Below, one piece after another: positions 26,062-34,633 of a stretch of DNA of 64,000 bases (positions are counted from its first letter, which is position 1; each line of letters opens with the position of its first letter). The notes under the pieces are model-generated. The model was not told the origin of the DNA. It saw nothing but the letters and a program-made list of their open reading frames with translations, and made no database searches. The DNA is from Fimisoma avicola (GTDB lineage Bacteria > Bacillota > Clostridia > Peptostreptococcales > Anaerovoracaceae), in assembly GCA_018714945.1 (NCBI GenBank), contig DVMO01000006.1:1-64000 (forward strand), in the 5' to 3' direction. A program made the translations under genes and the position numbers.

Positions 26062-27039
26062 ATGGACAAACGATATTATTACAGGATCCTCGGTCTGGTA
26101 GGAGAACCCACCCGTGACCAGATCGAAGCCGCTTACGAGACAAGGATCGCAAAGCTCCGTTCATCAGATTACGGAGATGATCCGCTGTACGCCAGGAGAA
26201 AGATAAGCGAAGTGACCATGGCGTACAAAGTGCTGACCGGAAGTGCGCCGCCTGTCAGCAAAGGCCAGAAAAAAATGGCCTTCGAGCGGTTTAAAGATTA
26301 CATAGAAAACCGGGAGGGAAACGACACCAAGGAAGAACTTCACGACTATGATGATTTCCGTGCGGAGAAGCAGACCGCCAGGAAGTCTCACCAGGCCAAG
26401 GCCATGAGAGCCGAAGCCCATACCGGCAAAAGGGTATATCCCCATTCTGAAAAAAGGAATACAGGAAAGATCGTTGCGATCATCGTCATCATTGCAGGCG
26501 TGGTGCTGGTCGGAGTGGCTTCTGTCATAGGGAGCAGCATCTTTGACGAGGTAAGGCAGGGAATAACAGACGCCTTCATGGAAGAGGACTATGATTACGG
26601 AGCCGTCACTTCTACGGTCACGGTAGAAGAGCAGGAAGCAATAGATGATGCGCAGAGCATGTGCTTTGGGATAGACTTTTACGAGGGCCTTGATACAAGC
26701 GCCACAAGCGGCAATCGTGATGATGTCATCTGGGGCGAAGGAACCGATGAATACGCTCAGGGTGATCTGTTTGACAATACATGTTATCTTTTATATTCAA
26801 TGGGGATCTATAATGTCAGCGGATACTTTGATTATGTTACAGGTATCCAGGACTTCTTCTTTGAATATGACGATGCAGACTGCGCAGCAGTAGTCGTTGA
26901 TTTTATGGGAGCTCCTGATTTTGAGGAGGTGGCAGGAGCCATTGACCTTTACACCGGAGAACCCATCCTGATCTATTCAGAATATCTGCAATATCTTGAA
27001 AGGATTGTATATGGATACACAGAAAGCGGCGCTGTTTGA
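26062..27039 (+). CDS. J-domain-like membrane protein without HPD
   Basis: 325 aa. Residues about 4-60 resemble a J domain (YYYRILGLVGEPTRDQIEAAY then a helix ending TMAYKVLTG). The HPD tripeptide needed to stimulate DnaK is absent; SSDYGDD occupies the loop. One membrane helix (about 135-158, GKIVAIIVIIAGVVLVGVAS) divides a basic cytoplasmic part from an acidic extracytoplasmic C-terminus rich in Asp, Glu and Tyr. It follows the P-type-like gene by 67 bp and overlaps mtnA by 29 bp. Function unknown. Confidence 0.65.
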   Translation: MDKRYYYRILGLVGEPTRDQIEAAYETRIAKLRSSDYGDDPLYARRKISEVTMAYKVLTGSAPPVSKGQKKMAFERFKDYIENREGNDTKEELHDYDDFRAEKQTARKSHQAKAMRAEAHTGKRVYPHSEKRNTGKIVAIIVIIAGVVLVGVASVIGSSIFDEVRQGITDAFMEEDYDYGAVTSTVTVEEQEAIDDAQSMCFGIDFYEGLDTSATSGNRDDVIWGEGTDEYAQGDLFDNTCYLLYSMGIYNVSGYFDYVTGIQDFFFEYDDADCAAVVVDFMGAPDFEEVAGAIDLYTGEPILIYSEYLQYLERIVYGYTESGAV

Positions 27040-28078
27040 TATGGCGCCGGTCAGATTTGACGGGAAAAAACTTGCTCTCCTGGATCAGACGAAACTGCCC
27101 GGAGAGGAAATATACATAGAGATACAGACCAAAGAAGATATGTGGGACGCGATCTACCACCTGAAGGTGAGAGGCGCTCCTGCCATAGGGGTGGCCGCAG
27201 CTTACGGACTGTATGCAGACTCTCTCAGGTTTGCAGGAAAGGACATGGCCGGCTTTAGGGAACATGTGAAAAAGAGTGCGGAATACCTGGAAAGCGCCAG
27301 GCCGACAGCTGTCAATCTGGCGTGGGCGCTGAAGAGGATGTTTTCGGTCATAAAAGACCGTCAAGACCTGACTGTGGAAGCCGCACAGGAACTGCTCAGA
27401 ACTGAGGCCGTAAGGATCCATGACGAAGATGTGGCGGCCTGCAAAGCCATGGGTGAATACGGGCTTTCCCTCCTCAAACCGGGAATGGGGATACTGACCC
27501 ACTGTAATGCCGGGACCATAGCCACCGCCAAATACGGAACATGTCTTGCGCCCATATATTTAGGACAGGAAAGGGGATATGGCTTCAAGGTATTTGCCGA
27601 CGAAACCAGACCTCTGCTCCAGGGAGCCCGCCTGACTTCATGGGAACTGAACAAGGCAGGAGTGGATGTTACACTGATATGTGACAACATGGCGTCGTCT
27701 GTTATGAAAAAAGGCTGGATAGACGCTGTGGTGGTGGGCTGCGACAGGATGGCCGCCAACGGGGACGGAGCCAACAAGATAGGCACTTCGGGAGTTGCGA
27801 TACTTGCCAAAGAGTACGGCATACCTTTCTATATGTTCGTGCCAACTTCCACCATAGACATGGATACGCCGGACGGCGACCACATAAATATCGAGCTCCG
27901 CCAGGGGGATGAGATATATAAGATGTGGTACAAGAAGCCGATGGCGCCGGAAGGCATAAAAACATATAATCCGGCTTTCGATGTGACAGATAACAGGTAT
28001 ATAACGGCGGTAATAACCGAAAAAGGTGTGATAAGACCGCCTTTTAGCGAAAATTTGAGAAAGTTGATGAAAAAATAA
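27011..28078 (+). CDS. mtnA: S-methyl-5-thioribose-1-phosphate isomerase
   Basis: 355 aa, eIF2B-like fold, isomerising MTR-1-P to MTRu-1-P in methionine salvage. The catalytic Cys is in THCNAGTIAT and the Asp in VVGCDRMAANGDGANKIGT; LKVRGAPAIGVAAAYG is the N-terminal phosphate-binding stretch. ATG 27011 follows AAAGGA. No other salvage genes are adjacent, so in this organism the protein may work in a shunt or act on a related ribose-1-phosphate; that is inference. Confidence 0.94.
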   Translation: MDTQKAALFDMAPVRFDGKKLALLDQTKLPGEEIYIEIQTKEDMWDAIYHLKVRGAPAIGVAAAYGLYADSLRFAGKDMAGFREHVKKSAEYLESARPTAVNLAWALKRMFSVIKDRQDLTVEAAQELLRTEAVRIHDEDVAACKAMGEYGLSLLKPGMGILTHCNAGTIATAKYGTCLAPIYLGQERGYGFKVFADETRPLLQGARLTSWELNKAGVDVTLICDNMASSVMKKGWIDAVVVGCDRMAANGDGANKIGTSGVAILAKEYGIPFYMFVPTSTIDMDTPDGDHINIELRQGDEIYKMWYKKPMAPEGIKTYNPAFDVTDNRYITAVITEKGVIRPPFSENLRKLMKK

Positions 28079-28090
28079 GGTGTTTTCCAG

Positions 28091-29002
28091 ATGGAGAGGA
28101 TTGGACAAAAAGACAATTTCATAGCAAAACATGCCAAGATAGCCACGGTGGTAGCCGTTATATTCGGTTCCACCTCAGGCATACTGGGCAATCTGATAAC
28201 AGCTCCGGCCCTTGCCATAGGGTTCTGGAGACTTGCCATAGCGCTGCCGTTCTTCATCATCCCTGCAGTGGCTGACCGGGAGAAAAGGCACAAACTCAAA
28301 GGGATAAGCAAAAAAGACTACATACTCTGTTTTATTTCAGGAGCATTTCTTTTCGGCCATTATTTTTCGTGGTTCAATGCGGTCAAGCTGACCAATGTGG
28401 CCAGCGCTTCGGTCCTTGCCGCCCTGCATCCTCTGGTGGTCCTCTTAGTAACGGTATTTGTCTACCGCAGGAAGGTCAGCCTCAGATCTGTGCTTGCCAT
28501 AATAGTGGCTCTGCTTGGAGGAGTCCTTATCATGGGAGCCGATTACAGCACTTTTGCAGGAGGAAATATCACAGGAAACATCTTCGCATTTTTTGCTGCT
28601 GTATTTATGGGACTGTATTTTGCCATGGGCGATGAGGTCAGGAAAAGAGTGGACGGAGGACTGTATGTGCTGCTGGTGTTCGCTTCATGCTGGATATGCT
28701 TTATCATCGGCAATATCGCCAGCGGTACAGAACTTTTGGGTTACCGGCCAATGGATTATGTCTATCTTATCGTCATGGCCTTTGTATGCCAGATAGGTTC
28801 CCATGCTGTTTTCAACATGTGCATAGGCCATGTAAGCTCCCTTTATGTGTCCACATGGGAAACGGCAGATGCGGTATTCGCGACCATAATGGCAGTGATC
28901 TTTCTGGGGCAGATACCGGAAATCTATGAAGCGGCCGGGTGCATCATAGTCGTCGGGGCCCTGCTCTATTACAACCGACAGGAGAGTAAAAACCAGCAAT
29001 GA
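28091..29002 (+). CDS. EamA/DMT-family transporter
   Basis: 303 aa with about ten membrane helices and two EamA repeats (VAVIFGSTSGILGNLITAPALA at the start; FNAVKLTNVASASVLAALHPLVV in repeat one). Probable metabolite exporter of unknown substrate. It starts 12 bp after mtnA, and its stop overlaps the scpA start by 4 bp, so it is part of the same transcript. Confidence 0.85.
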   Translation: MERIGQKDNFIAKHAKIATVVAVIFGSTSGILGNLITAPALAIGFWRLAIALPFFIIPAVADREKRHKLKGISKKDYILCFISGAFLFGHYFSWFNAVKLTNVASASVLAALHPLVVLLVTVFVYRRKVSLRSVLAIIVALLGGVLIMGADYSTFAGGNITGNIFAFFAAVFMGLYFAMGDEVRKRVDGGLYVLLVFASCWICFIIGNIASGTELLGYRPMDYVYLIVMAFVCQIGSHAVFNMCIGHVSSLYVSTWETADAVFATIMAVIFLGQIPEIYEAAGCIIVVGALLYYNRQESKNQQ

Positions 29003-29766
29003 GTTACAAAGTAAAGATACAAACCTTTGAAGGGCCTTTTGACCTGCTGGTATATCTGATAGAAAACGCCCAGATGAGCATATATGATATAGAGATAAGC
29101 AGCATTACAGAACAGTACCTGGAATATATCAGGACCATGAGGGAAATGGATGTAAATGTCGCCACTGAATTTATGGTGCTGGCTTCTTCCCTTATCGAGA
29201 TAAAGTCCAAGATGATCCTGCCTCGCATCAATGCAGCCGGGGAGATGACGGTAGAAGACGACCCCAGGACAGAGCTGGTCACCAGGCTGCTGGAATACAA
29301 GCGGTTTAAGAAAGCTGCTGAAATCCTCCAGGAACAGGAAGAACGGGCAGGAAGGATATTTTCCAAGCCTCAGGAGGATATATCGTGCTTTACAGAAAAT
29401 CCGGACGAATATCTGGCGCTTGACATTAGGCAGTTTGCGGGAGCCTTTTCGGCTTTCATAGAGAAAAAGCAGAAACTTGAGGCGGTACGCCGTCAGTATA
29501 CGAGGATAAACAGGGAAAAGGTTTCCATGGAAAACCGCATAACATATATTGCGGGCAGATTGCGGGAAAGGATAGGCCATGTCTTTGACTTCAGGGAACT
29601 GGTCCCTGATAAAAAAGATAAGTATGATACCATAATAACCTTTGTATCCCTGCTGGAAATGGCCAAGGAAAGGGTCGTAAACCTGAGCCAGAAAGTGCTT
29701 TACGGCGACATAGAAGTAGAAGCGGGAGAGAAGATAAACGAGGGAGAATTCAAATATGAGCAGTAA
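28999..29766 (+). CDS. scpA: segregation and condensation protein ScpA
   Basis: 255 aa kleisin subunit of the SMC-ScpAB complex that compacts and segregates the chromosome. It begins with the typical YKVKIQTFEGPFDLLVYLI, followed by DIEISSITEQYLEYI and a middle segment ATEFMVLASSLIEIKSKMILP; the C-terminal winged helix ends near EIEVEAGEKINEGEF. Overlaps scpB by 11 bp. Confidence 0.95.
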   Translation: MSYKVKIQTFEGPFDLLVYLIENAQMSIYDIEISSITEQYLEYIRTMREMDVNVATEFMVLASSLIEIKSKMILPRINAAGEMTVEDDPRTELVTRLLEYKRFKKAAEILQEQEERAGRIFSKPQEDISCFTENPDEYLALDIRQFAGAFSAFIEKKQKLEAVRRQYTRINREKVSMENRITYIAGRLRERIGHVFDFRELVPDKKDKYDTIITFVSLLEMAKERVVNLSQKVLYGDIEVEAGEKINEGEFKYEQ

Positions 29767-30355
29767 AAAGACCATAAAGTCTGCCTTTGAGTCAATGCTT
29801 TTCACATGGGGAGAGCCGCTTGAAGCCAAGGCTGCGGCAGATGTGTTCAATATAACCAGGCAGGAAGCCATAGAGTATTTCACAGAGCTTCAGCAGGAAT
29901 ATGAACAGGAAGGCCGCGGCATAGTCATACGCCGTATCAACCAGTCCTTCCAGTTTGTCACCAGAGAAGAAAACGCAGATTATGTGAAGAAACTCTGCAC
30001 TCCGGTCAAGACCAAACGCCTTTCCCAGTCGGCCCTTGAAGTGCTGGCCATCATCGCATACAAACAGCCTGTGACAAAAGGCGAGATAGAAGCCATAAGG
30101 GGGATACGATGTGACCGGGTGGTGGACGGACTGCTGAAAAAAGAACTGATATGCGAAAAAGGCCGGTCGGATTCGGTAGGGAGGCCCATCCTCTACGGCA
30201 CGACAGATATATTTTTACAGAACTTCGGCTTTTCTTCCATCAAAGACCTGCCCCAGATCGACGACATCGAAAGCATAGTGTCAGGCGATTACGGAGACGA
30301 TGCCGAAGCTGCAGACGACAGGATCGACGACGGGCAGATAATGATAGAAATTTAA
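29756..30355 (+). CDS. scpB: segregation and condensation protein ScpB
   Basis: 199 aa, two winged-helix domains, partner of ScpA. Characteristic stretches: ESMLFTWGEPLEAKAAADVF, LSQSALEVLAIIAYKQPVTKGEIEAIRG, and the end segment VGRPILYGTTDIFLQNFGF. The acidic C-terminal tail is normal for the family. Confidence 0.95.
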   Translation: MSSKKTIKSAFESMLFTWGEPLEAKAAADVFNITRQEAIEYFTELQQEYEQEGRGIVIRRINQSFQFVTREENADYVKKLCTPVKTKRLSQSALEVLAIIAYKQPVTKGEIEAIRGIRCDRVVDGLLKKELICEKGRSDSVGRPILYGTTDIFLQNFGFSSIKDLPQIDDIESIVSGDYGDDAEAADDRIDDGQIMIEI

Positions 30356-30368
30356 GATTGTGGAATAT

Positions 30369-30409
30369 AACTTCCTTTCTACAGTAAAATGTTGAGAGGG
30401 AGTTTTTTT
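30369..30409 (+). promoter_or_regulatory. hairpin with T-run overlapping the dac ribosome binding site
   Basis: AACTTCCT (30369-30376) can pair with AGGGAGTT (30397-30404, one G-U) around a 20-nt loop and is followed by T7. The right arm contains the GAGGGAG ribosome binding site of the next gene. It may be the terminator of scpB or an attenuator that also hides the site. Confidence 0.45.
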
Positions 30410-31327
30410 ATGAACAGAAAAATGAAAACAGCGGCGGTAATATGCCTGATCATTGGCCTTGCCGCAGGAACAGCAGAAATCCTGGGATCCAGGATCACCG
30501 ACCAACCGGAGGAAGAGGAACCTCCCGGTGATGCGGCTTTAGTTGCTAAAGCCGCGTCACCGCATGAAGGGAAAAATATACATGATAGTGCTGATCTTGC
30601 ACTTGGCGCCGAAGGAGCGATATTGATAGATACAAAAGACAAAACCGTGCTTTTTGAAAAAAATGCTGATAAGAAACTGTACCCTGCCAGCACCACAAAG
30701 ATCATGACTGCCCTTGTCGCTCTGGAGACACTGGAGGAGATCGGGGCCGGGCAGGACAGCCGTGTGACGGTACCTGACGAAGCCGCCGGGCTCGAAGGTT
30801 CGTCTGTTTATCTTAAAGCCGGCCAGCAGGTGACCATGGAAGAATTGCTGTACGGCATGATGCTCCAGTCAGGAAATGATGCGGCCGCTGCCGTGGCCAT
30901 ATGCTGCGGCGGGGATATGGAAACTTTTGTGGAAAAGATGAATGACAAGGCAGCCGCACTTGGCTGCGGTTCGACTCATTTTACCAATCCCAGCGGGCTG
31001 CATGATGAAGGACATTATACCACAGCCAGAGATCTTGCCATCATCGGAGCAGCGGCTATGGAGAGGGAGGACTTCCGCCGGATAGTCTCAGCTGAAAGCT
31101 GGCAGAGCCAGGATACAGGCAGATCCTATGTCAACAAGAATAAGACTCTTTTCCAGTATGACGGTGGAAATGGTATAAAAATAGGTTATACCAAGGCTTC
31201 AGGAAGGACTCTGGCCGCTTCCGCCGAAAGGGACGGGAAGGTCCTGATAGCAGTGGTACTCAACGATCATAACTGGTTTGAGGATGCATATGGGATGCTC
31301 GACTATGGCTTTGAGGCTGCCGGATAA
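30410..31327 (+). CDS. D-alanyl-D-alanine carboxypeptidase (S11, DacF-like)
   Basis: 305 aa. N-terminal signal or anchor helix (TAAVICLIIGLAAGTAEI), then the penicillin-binding fold with STTKIM (SxxK nucleophile), QSGNDAA (SGN) and GIKIGYTKASG at the KTG box. The middle Thr of KTG is replaced by Ile, which is unusual and worth noting, although the rest of the box is intact. It lacks the long C-terminal DacA beta domain. ATG 30410 has GAGAGGGAG upstream; ATG 30389 is the alternative. Confidence 0.88.
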   Translation: MNRKMKTAAVICLIIGLAAGTAEILGSRITDQPEEEEPPGDAALVAKAASPHEGKNIHDSADLALGAEGAILIDTKDKTVLFEKNADKKLYPASTTKIMTALVALETLEEIGAGQDSRVTVPDEAAGLEGSSVYLKAGQQVTMEELLYGMMLQSGNDAAAAVAICCGGDMETFVEKMNDKAAALGCGSTHFTNPSGLHDEGHYTTARDLAIIGAAAMEREDFRRIVSAESWQSQDTGRSYVNKNKTLFQYDGGNGIKIGYTKASGRTLAASAERDGKVLIAVVLNDHNWFEDAYGMLDYGFEAAG

Positions 31328-31372
31328 ATCCACAGGGCAGAGCATAAAATCTCACAGAAAAAGGAGGATATT

Positions 31373-32383
31373 ATGGCATATATATGTATGGACAGAGGAA
31401 CGGATAAATGCCCCTGCATCCTTATGGAAGCAGGACAGTGCTATACATGCGGGATGATCCGGACGGGCAGCTGCGACTGCCTGGCAGGCTGGCAGGGAAC
31501 ATGCCCTTATACGGAATATGTCCAGCAGGGGAAAAGACCTGTTGCTTCTAAAAAAGCCCGGTGTTTTACGGTGGACAGCCGCAGGGATCATTCGCCGTGT
31601 TTCAGCACAGTCACTTTGAGGGTTCCCTTTGCATATGCGGTCAGATGCCATGATCCGGGGACTTTTGTGATGGTGGAAAGCGATGGATGGCAGATCCCGC
31701 TGTCCGTGATGGAAAGCCGGACCGGTACCGCCGCATCTGGAGCAGAAGGGCATATATCCATAGCCATAAATATAACCGGTCCCAAGACAGTGGGATTGAT
31801 GAAAGGAACTTCGGTTGGCACAGTGTGGAAGGTAAAGGGACCTTATCACAACGGCCTGCTGAACATTCAGTCATATGATCCGAAGGCGCTTTCCATAGTG
31901 GCGGCAAAGGGGATTTCCCTTATGCCTTTCTTGAACATAAAAGACAGGATAACGGCCGGAATGGCAAGCTTCTACCTTGACAGGCACAAGCTTCCGGACA
32001 GTTTTCTGACGGAGTACATAGGTGAACTGGAACGGGAAGAAATGGATTTTGGAGCAGATATAAAGGCAATATCTGAAAAAATAAAAGATGACTATGACTA
32101 TTGCCTTGAAAGCACAGGCAGGCAACCCAACATTTTTCTGCTGGTGTCGCCGTATTTTGCAGGACGGATCACAGCCTGCCTGCCGGAAAGGATCACGGCA
32201 GGTTCTGTATCTGCGGATGGAAGCGGAGATCCCGCCGGGGAAAAAGGAACGGCAGCCGTAAAAAGGCTGATCCTGCCCAATCACAGTACCATGTGCTGCG
32301 GCGAAGGACTGTGCGGGGCCTGCTCCCATACCGATGAAAACGGTGTGACCGTCAGAGGATGCAAGTGCCTGGACATGATGTGA
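31373..32383 (+). CDS. cysteine-rich PyrK-like iron-sulfur flavoprotein
   Basis: 336 aa. The N-terminus has a dense cysteine cluster (CPCILMEAGQCYTCG, SCDCLAG, TCPY within residues 12-50). The centre resembles the FAD/NAD-binding subunit of dihydroorotate dehydrogenase B (PFAYAVRCHDPGTFVMVE, ITGPKT), with weakened flavin motifs. The C-terminus MCCGEGLCGACSHTD plus GCKC is a PyrK-type [2Fe-2S] site. AAAGGAGG precedes the ATG. No pyrD or gltA partner is adjacent, so the electron route is unknown. Confidence 0.65.
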   Translation: MAYICMDRGTDKCPCILMEAGQCYTCGMIRTGSCDCLAGWQGTCPYTEYVQQGKRPVASKKARCFTVDSRRDHSPCFSTVTLRVPFAYAVRCHDPGTFVMVESDGWQIPLSVMESRTGTAASGAEGHISIAINITGPKTVGLMKGTSVGTVWKVKGPYHNGLLNIQSYDPKALSIVAAKGISLMPFLNIKDRITAGMASFYLDRHKLPDSFLTEYIGELEREEMDFGADIKAISEKIKDDYDYCLESTGRQPNIFLLVSPYFAGRITACLPERITAGSVSADGSGDPAGEKGTAAVKRLILPNHSTMCCGEGLCGACSHTDENGVTVRGCKCLDMM

Positions 32384-32494
32384 TACCAGATGTGAGAACG
32401 CAAACACAGGGATGAAGATCTTCTCGCTGAATATCTGAGAAGGGGCTTTTATTTCTGCCGGAAAAATGGATCGGGACGGTCGCTCCCATGCAAT

Positions 32495-32544
32495 AAAAAA
32501 GTTTCACTCTGAGCTGGAGTATTGAGCTAAGGTGAAACTTTTTT
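32495..32544. terminator. bidirectional terminator between the PyrK-like gene and the thiamine operon
   Basis: AAAAAAGTTTCAC (32495-32507) pairs with GTGAAACTTTTTT (32532-32544), with further pairing inside (GAGCT/AGCTA). A and T runs on both sides fit termination of both converging transcripts. Confidence 0.9.
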
Positions 32545-32550
32545 ATGGTG

Positions 32551-33237
32551 TCAGCCGTGAAAGACTTTGACCAGCAGCAGTCTGCCGTCTCCTACGGTGA
32601 CCCTGGCTGTCATGCCGGGCAGTACCTCGTTGCTGACGCCATATTGATATTCACAGGTGATCTCTCCGCCGGACAGGGGAAATTTGGCATTTTCAATGGT
32701 TATATCGCGAGCTGTGCCGGATATGTTCAGCAGGGAAAAATATTCAAAACTGCTGTCTATATATGCCGGAGCATCCGAGACTATCTCCATCAGAGAGAAG
32801 TCATCTGCCATTACTGCCTTGACCCCTGCCGAATCCAGCATGAGCAGGATAGATAAATTGGCAAGGGTGTGGTCCATCCGCTGACCTGTCATCCCAATGA
32901 GCAGGAAATCGTCAAAGCCCCTGCGCAGGGCTTCCTTTGCAGCGAAAACCGTGTCTGTATCATCTTTTTCACGGGGCAGGGCGATGATCTGCAGATCATC
33001 AGCCTTATCTTCTGAGCATTTTGCCGCTGTCTTGGACATGCCGGTGGCCATGAGCCCCTCCGGCGCCGGATAGGAATCAAAATCCCCGACTATCAGATCC
33101 GGCACAGCGCCGAGGGACTGATGGTGCTTCAGGCCGCAGTCGCAGTAGATATTAAAGTCGCCGGGCCTGAGATAGCCGGAGATGAGATCATAGCGGCTGA
33201 TCTTGGCGCCGCCTATTATAACACATCGCCTGCTCAT
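32551..33237 (-). CDS. thiN: thiamine pyrophosphokinase
   Basis: 228 aa, making thiamine pyrophosphate from thiamine and ATP. Typical motifs: DFNIYCDCGLKHHQSLG, DLIVGDFDSYP, AEDKADDLQ-like KCSEDKADDLQ, and LIGMTGQRMDHTLANLSIL. The start overlaps the thiC stop (ATGA). It is the last gene of the thiamine operon. Together with the HAD gene and the absence of thiL here, it suggests that thiamine phosphate is first dephosphorylated and then pyrophosphorylated. Confidence 0.93.
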   Translation of the reverse strand: MSRRCVIIGGAKISRYDLISGYLRPGDFNIYCDCGLKHHQSLGAVPDLIVGDFDSYPAPEGLMATGMSKTAAKCSEDKADDLQIIALPREKDDTDTVFAAKEALRRGFDDFLLIGMTGQRMDHTLANLSILLMLDSAGVKAVMADDFSLMEIVSDAPAYIDSSFEYFSLLNISGTARDITIENAKFPLSGGEITCEYQYGVSNEVLPGMTARVTVGDGRLLLVKVFHG

Positions 33238-34538
33238 AATATATCTATGTATTCGCCGCTGAGGGCCTTGTTCATGCTGCGCACGGCACAGAATTTTCCG
33301 CACATGGAACAGCTGTCATCGTGTTCGGGCTTTCTGTCGTCGCGGATAGCCTTTGCGGTCTCCGGATCCATGGAACATTCCCACTGCTTATCCCAGTCGA
33401 AAGTCCTGCGGGCATCAGCCATCTGGTCATCTATATCCCTTGCATGAGGGACGCCTTTGGCTATGTCAGCCGCATGGGCGGCGATCTTTGAAGCCATTAT
33501 GCCCTGCTTCACATCGTCCACATTTGGCAGGGCCAGGTGCTCTGCCGGAGTCACATAGCACAGAAAAGCCGCACCTGACATGGCGGCGACAGCCCCGCCG
33601 ATGGCAGCGGTGATATGGTCATAGCCGGGAGCCACATCTGTAACTATAGGCCCCAGTACATAGAAAGGCGCACCCATGCAGATGCTCTGCTGTATCTTCA
33701 TATTGGCTGCCACCTGATCCAGTGACATGTGGCCCGGACCCTCCACCATTACCTGCACATCTTTTTCCCACGCTCTCTTGGTCAGCTCGCCAAGCCGTAC
33801 CAGTTCCTCGATCTGGCAGACATCGCCTGCATCGGCAAGACAGCCGGGACGGCAGGCGTCTCCCAGTGAAATTGTCACATCATATTCCCGGCATATGTCG
33901 AGGATCTCATCATAATATTCATAAAACGGATTTTCCTCTCCGGTCATGGTCATCCAGGCAAAGACCAGTGAGCCGCCTCTGGATACTATGTTCATCTTTC
34001 GCTTGTGCCTTTTGATCTGGTCGATAGTCTTTCTGGTGATGCCGCAGTGAAGGGTAACGAAGTCTACGCCGTCCTCAGCATGGAGTCTTATGACATCTAT
34101 GAAATCTTTAGCTGTGAGGGTGGCCAGATCCCGCTGATAGTGGATGACGCTGTCATAGACAGGGACCGTGCCAATCATTGCAGGACATTCAGCCGTCAGT
34201 TTACGGCGGAAAGGCTGGGTATCCCCATGGGAAGAAAGATCCATGATGGCTTCGGCTCCCATGTCAACGGCGGCCATGACCTTTTTCATCTCTATGTCGT
34301 AATCCTTGCAGTCCCTTGAAACTCCCAGGTTGACATTGATCTTTGTCCTTAGCATGGAACCTATGCCGTTGGGATCCAGACACTTGTGGAGCTTGTTGGC
34401 GCAGATGGCGACCTGCCCTCTGGCAACAAGGTCGCGGATTTCTTCTTCGGTACGGTACTCTTTAGCCGCAACAGCTTTCATTTCCTCGGTGATGATGCCG
34501 GATCTGGCGGCGGCCATCTGTGTGGTGAAATTTCTCAT
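33234..34538 (-). CDS. thiC: phosphomethylpyrimidine synthase ThiC
   Basis: 434 aa radical SAM-type enzyme that rearranges aminoimidazole ribotide to HMP phosphate. Visible: GVDFVTLHCGITR, EGPGHMSLDQVAANM, VTDVAPGYDHITAAIGGA, and the C-terminal cluster CSMCGKFCAVR (CxxCxxxxC binding [4Fe-4S]). The length fits the short bacterial form without the long N-terminal extension. AAAGGAAACATAT precedes the start. It lies late in the riboswitch operon. Confidence 0.96.
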   Translation of the reverse strand: MRNFTTQMAAARSGIITEEMKAVAAKEYRTEEEIRDLVARGQVAICANKLHKCLDPNGIGSMLRTKINVNLGVSRDCKDYDIEMKKVMAAVDMGAEAIMDLSSHGDTQPFRRKLTAECPAMIGTVPVYDSVIHYQRDLATLTAKDFIDVIRLHAEDGVDFVTLHCGITRKTIDQIKRHKRKMNIVSRGGSLVFAWMTMTGEENPFYEYYDEILDICREYDVTISLGDACRPGCLADAGDVCQIEELVRLGELTKRAWEKDVQVMVEGPGHMSLDQVAANMKIQQSICMGAPFYVLGPIVTDVAPGYDHITAAIGGAVAAMSGAAFLCYVTPAEHLALPNVDDVKQGIMASKIAAHAADIAKGVPHARDIDDQMADARRTFDWDKQWECSMDPETAKAIRDDRKPEHDDSCSMCGKFCAVRSMNKALSGEYIDIL

Positions 34539-34633
34539 ATATGTTTCCTTTCAGTGGTATTATGGTGCGGCAAGACGGATATTCCCGCCTGCCGGAACTT
34601 TGGCTGATCTGTGGTATTGGCTTTTGGCTGAGT

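Noticed and set aside
28969..29883. 304-codon minus-strand open frame
   Set aside because: Antisense to scpA, which is a clear family member.
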